Positions 14,454 to 17,236 of a stretch of DNA of 17,236 bases are shown here, piece after piece. This DNA comes from Collinsella aerofaciens (GTDB lineage: Bacteria; Actinomycetota; Coriobacteriia; Coriobacteriales; Coriobacteriaceae), in the NCBI RefSeq assembly GCF_901212495.1, contig NZ_CAAKNY010000030.1:20904-38139 (forward strand). The letters run 5' to 3'. The translations under genes were made by a program, and so were the position numbers. Positions within the stretch are counted from its first letter, which is position 1; each line of letters starts with the position of its first letter. The notes under the pieces are model-generated. The model was given only the letters and a program-made list of their open reading frames with translations. It did no database searches and had not been told where the DNA came from.

Positions 14454-17138
14454 CTATCGCGATGCTGTCTGCGCGAGGCGAACGCGAGCGATGGCGGCCT
14501 GACCGTAGGCGATGCAGCCGTCGTTAACGGGCACGGTTTGGGGAATCAAGACCGTAAGGCCTGCTTCTTTAAGCTTGCGGGTGAGGAGCTGAAGCAAAAG
14601 TCGGTTCATGAACACGCCGCCCGAGAGTGCGACGATATCGATGCCTTCGCGCGCGCAGATTTCGCGTGCGATTCGTGCCGAAGAGCGCGCGATGGCGATA
14701 TGGAAGTCGAGCGCGAGCCTGTTGACGGAAATGCCGGCCTCGATTCCACCCAAAAGGGCCTTAAAAAGCGGTTTTTGGTCCAGAACAAGGGGATTGTTAG
14801 AGGCCGCCTGGACAGTTAGTTCAGATACGTTTTTTTGTGATGGGCTCTGGGTGGCAAAAGCCGTCTGCGAACACCCCAAATGGGTCGATTTTGGGCCTGC
14901 ACCGGGCATGCTTGCCGCAAACGGGGTGTCTGGAGAGCCCTTTTTGGCCAAATTCGAGTCAAAAATGTCGGATAGGGGGTCTGTAGTTAATACGTATCTG
15001 AACAAACTGTCCAGCGATGTTGAGACGGATGCGGATACACCCGCCTGATTGCCAGTGGAATGGCTGTTTTCGTCGTCAAGAGCGCGCCAAGCGGTGGCCT
15101 CGAGCTCGATGGCGGGTTCACCCTCGTAGGTTGCAGTGCCGCAGATGCCCAAGATTGCCGCCGCGGCGTCAAACAAACGGCCCATGCTGCTCGTGCGCGG
15201 GCTGTTGATGTTCCGCTCGATCATCGTGGTCGTCACGCTACGTGTTTGCTCGTCAATGCTATCCAAAAGCGGGGCGGCGCCCGGGTGTTCGAGCAGACCG
15301 AACTCGCTCAGCAGGGCAAAGGCGTTGCGTCGGGCATCGCGCACGGATGCGGCGCCACCGGGGAGCGCCCAGGTACGCAGGTGTGCGGTGCGCTCAAAAT
15401 CGGCAAGGCTGGCAACAAGAAACTCACCGCCCCAAATGGTTCCGTCGGTGCCGGCGCCCGTGCCATCAAAAGCGATGCCAAGCACGCGTGCATCGGGTGC
15501 AAGCTGCCCTGTAGCGATAGCCTCGGCCATCACGCTCGCGATGTGCGCGTGATGGTGCTGGACTTCGATAAGTGACAGATTGCGCTCCCGCGCCTGCTCG
15601 CGGGCCCACTGGCTCGATAGGTAGCTGGAGTGCAGGTCGCATGCCAGCACGGCAGGCGCCAGGTCAAAAAGGTCTTCCAGACGCGTGCGTGCTGCATTCC
15701 AGGCATCGAAGGTCTCGCCGTTTTCGACATCGCCGATATGCTGCGACACAAAACAGGCCACATGGCCGTCGGCGTCCTCGCGCGTGAGCGCGATCGTAGC
15801 TTTTTGCTGCGGCCCGCAGGCGAGCACGCAGGGTGCAGTGCCGTCGAGCGCCGGCAGCGGCAACGGCTGCGGCGCATATCCGCGTGCGCGACGCACAGGC
15901 ATGCCGGTGCCGTCGACCACACGTACCACGGAGTCGTCGTAGCGTGAGAGAATCGCACGGTTATTGCCAAGTAGCGCGTCGGCGATGCCGGCGGCAACAA
16001 GATGTTCCCATGCAAGGGCATCGTCGGTCTCGATGGGCTCCTCGCTCAGGTTTCCGCTGGTCATGACCAGCGCGTGCGTACCGCGGGCTTCTGCCGCGGC
16101 AAGCAACAGATGCTGAAGTGGGGTGTAGGGGAGCATAACACCGAGCTCGGGTAGATCGTGCGCGACGGATGGCGCGAGTGTAAGGGCGTCGGGGGAGCCG
16201 TGGGTGTCGTTGCCGGTCGCGCGCCGGCGCAGCAGCACGATGGGGCGAATGCTGCCGGTCAGCAGGTTGCGTTCAACGCCATCGACATGACACAGGCACT
16301 CGGCGTCGGCAAGGCTGCGCACCATAACGGCAAGCGGCTTGTTGCTGCGGCGTTTGCGGCGGCGAAGCTCGGCTACCGCCTGCTCGTTGGAGGCGTCGCA
16401 TGCCAGATGGAATCCTCCCAGTCCCTTGATGGCGACAATGCCGCCGCTTGCCAGCAGCTCGACGCAGCGTCCGATGATGGCATCGCTGGCCTCGCGCGTG
16501 GAGCCGACGGCTGGTGTTGCGTCGACCGCCGTTGGCACAACACCGTGGTCCGCCTCGCGCCACGTAATGTGCGGCCCGCATTCAAAGCAGGCATTGGGCT
16601 GCGCATGAAAGCGCCGGTCAAGCGGGTCGCCATACTCTGCGGCGCACTCGGGGCACATGGGAAAGCAATCCATCGACGTGGCCGCTCGGTCATAGGGTAG
16701 CGAGTGAATGATGGTAAAGCGCGGTCCGCAATTGGTGCAGTTGATAAAGGGATAGTGAAAGCGTCGGTCGGCGGGGTCGAACAGCTCGCGCAGACAGTCA
16801 TCGCACGTGGCGATGTCGGGCGAGACGAGCGTTGTGTGGGCGGTTTTATCCTGCGACGCCACAATGCGAAAGCCCTGCTCGCTGGCGGCGTCCCAGTCGC
16901 CGGGTGCCAAGTCCATAAGTTCGACATGCTCAACGCGGGCCGCGGCAGGCGCGTGCTCCGACAGCGCGGCGACAAAGCCGTCAAGTGCCTCGACCGAAGC
17001 ATGCGCCTCGATGTGCACGCCATCACCTGCGTTGAGCACCCAGCCGCAAATGCCATGCGCCATAGCCTCGCGATACACAAATGGCCGCATGCCAACACCC
17101 TGCACAATGCCCGTTACATGGATATGCACATGCCGCAT
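14454..17138 (-). CDS. hypF: Carbamoyltransferase HypF, with an in-frame insertion
   Basis: An 894-residue HypF, longer than the usual 750-800. It makes carbamoyl-AMP from carbamoyl phosphate and moves the carbamoyl to the HypE C-terminal Cys. Domains in order: acylphosphatase (1-95, VQGVGMRP); two zinc fingers with exact C-x2-C-x18-C-x2-C spacing (Cys112/115/134/137 and 162/165/184/187); YrdC-like domain (about 222-410, GGIVAIKGLGGFHL); Kae1-like domain (about 435-890) with HHHAH 528-532, FDGTGAGTDG and SGGVFMNR (839-846). Residues 709-777 are encoded by an inverted-repeat element and do not look like HypF; 684-708 also look atypical. All catalytic motifs lie outside the insert, so the enzyme may still work. 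ATG at 17138 follows GAGGGGG; the in-frame TTG at 17156 lies upstream of that site and is rejected. Confidence 0.96.
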   Translation of the reverse strand: MRHVHIHVTGIVQGVGMRPFVYREAMAHGICGWVLNAGDGVHIEAHASVEALDGFVAALSEHAPAAARVEHVELMDLAPGDWDAASEQGFRIVASQDKTAHTTLVSPDIATCDDCLRELFDPADRRFHYPFINCTNCGPRFTIIHSLPYDRAATSMDCFPMCPECAAEYGDPLDRRFHAQPNACFECGPHITWREADHGVVPTAVDATPAVGSTREASDAIIGRCVELLASGGIVAIKGLGGFHLACDASNEQAVAELRRRKRRSNKPLAVMVRSLADAECLCHVDGVERNLLTGSIRPIVLLRRRATGNDTHGSPDALTLAPSVAHDLPELGVMLPYTPLQHLLLAAAEARGTHALVMTSGNLSEEPIETDDALAWEHLVAAGIADALLGNNRAILSRYDDSVVRVVDGTGMPVRRARGYAPQPLPLPALDGTAPCVLACGPQQKATIALTREDADGHVACFVSQHIGDVENGETFDAWNAARTRLEDLFDLAPAVLACDLHSSYLSSQWAREQARERNLSLIEVQHHHAHIASVMAEAIATGQLAPDARVLGIAFDGTGAGTDGTIWGGEFLVASLADFERTAHLRTWALPGGAASVRDARRNAFALLSEFGLLEHPGAAPLLDSIDEQTRSVTTTMIERNINSPRTSSMGRLFDAAAAILGICGTATYEGEPAIELEATAWRALDDENSHSTGNQAGVSASVSTSLDSLFRYVLTTDPLSDIFDSNLAKKGSPDTPFAASMPGAGPKSTHLGCSQTAFATQSPSQKNVSELTVQAASNNPLVLDQKPLFKALLGGIEAGISVNRLALDFHIAIARSSARIAREICAREGIDIVALSGGVFMNRLLLQLLTRKLKEAGLTVLIPQTVPVNDGCIAYGQAAIARVRLAQTASR
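14808..15014 (-). mobile_element. 207-bp palindromic element inserted in frame within hypF
   Basis: Terminal inverted repeats at 14808-14830 and 14992-15014 match at 22 of 23 positions (outer bases CTGGACAGTT, inner bases CAGATACGT). Nested inside are GGGCTCT (14842-14848) with AGAGCCC (14934-14940), and ACACCCC (14871-14877) with GGGGTGT (14923-14929). The length is 69 codons exactly, and its boundaries fall at codons 709-777 of hypF with no stop in the used frame. Codons such as TTA, CTA, AGA, AAA and TTT are unlike the flanking gene. The product is Ser/Pro/Thr-rich, probably a flexible loop. No clear target duplication was found. It carries no transposase, so any movement would be in trans. 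Confidence 0.75.
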
Positions 17139-17158
17139 GTGGTTCCCCCTCGTCAAAA

Positions 17159-17191
17159 CCGACCAAAAAGGACAGGTTTATTTTTGGTCGG
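17159..17191. repeat. Palindromic repeat upstream of hypF
   Basis: CCGACCAAAAA (17159-17169) and TTTTTGGTCGG (17181-17191) form a perfect 11-bp inverted repeat around an 11-nt centre. Bases 17163-17186 match 7331-7355 upstream of the second rpiR-type gene. The hypF promoter, not identified, should lie in or beyond it. The last 45 bases of the window show nothing else recognisable. Confidence 0.75.
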
Positions 17192-17236
17192 TAAAACTTC
17201 TAAACCGGAACTGCGGACGATTTCCTGGACCGTCAC

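Noticed and set aside
14438..14455. Terminator of hypF
   Set aside because: The 6-bp stem has no T run in the hypF direction and overlaps the stop codon; too weak to call.
17153..17236. Minus-strand frame entering from the right edge and ending just before hypF
   Set aside because: About 27 codons without a stop, passing through the palindromic repeat; too short to distinguish from chance and no recognisable family.

Overview
The window looks like a chromosomal segment from a high-GC anaerobic gut actinobacterium of the class Coriobacteriia, most likely Collinsella or a close relative. This is inferred from GC-rich codon use with frequent GGAG-type ribosome sites, PTS/GH1 beta-glucoside genes beside [NiFe]-hydrogenase maturation genes, and many short palindromic intergenic repeats. 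No rRNA or tRNA is present to confirm it.

Layout. (1) 1-228: a dispersed palindromic repeat joined to a short IstB-like (IS21 helper ATPase) remnant. (2) 228-6210: an RpiR-type regulator on the minus strand, divergent from a four-gene plus-strand operon: GH1 beta-glucosidase, YdjC/ChbG-type deacetylase, GH1 6-phospho-beta-glucosidase, and a PTS EIIBC permease followed by a clear terminator. (3) 6211-6470: a 44-bp palindrome and a second copy of the left-edge repeat, which overlaps the 3' end of the next gene. (4) 6450-8955: a second RpiR-type regulator divergent from a third GH1 enzyme (6-phospho-beta-glucosidase). (5) 9235-10563: a stand-alone EIIA(Glc)-type PTS protein with a good promoter and terminator, then a small lipoprotein. 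(6) 10564-11071: about 0.5 kb without genes, packed with hairpins and repeats. (7) 11072-17138: a minus-strand group hypF-hypC-hypD-hypE followed by a HAD phosphatase of the Gph type.

How the genes fit together. EIIBC lacks an EIIA domain, so the free EIIA at 9235 is a natural phosphate donor. Imported beta-glucosides would arrive 6-phosphorylated and be cut by the two GH1 enzymes that carry the Ser/Lys/Tyr phosphate-binding signature. The first GH1 lacks that signature and should act on unphosphorylated substrates. The deacetylase suggests that some substrates are acetylated or amino sugars. Each RpiR protein, with its sugar-phosphate-sensing SIS domain, probably controls the genes divergent from it. 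The hyp genes build the Fe(CN)2CO part of [NiFe]-hydrogenases; no hydrogenase structural genes or hypA/hypB lie in the window.

Most notable observation. hypF contains a 207-bp segment (14808-15014) with near-perfect 23-bp terminal inverted repeats and nested inner inverted repeats. It is exactly 69 codons long and read in frame, so it looks like a palindromic mobile element that inserted into a gene and became protein, comparable in principle to the in-frame palindromic elements of Rickettsia. A separate 99-bp MITE-like element at 10612-10710 is flanked by a 5-bp direct repeat. Several other repeat families recur at gene boundaries here.
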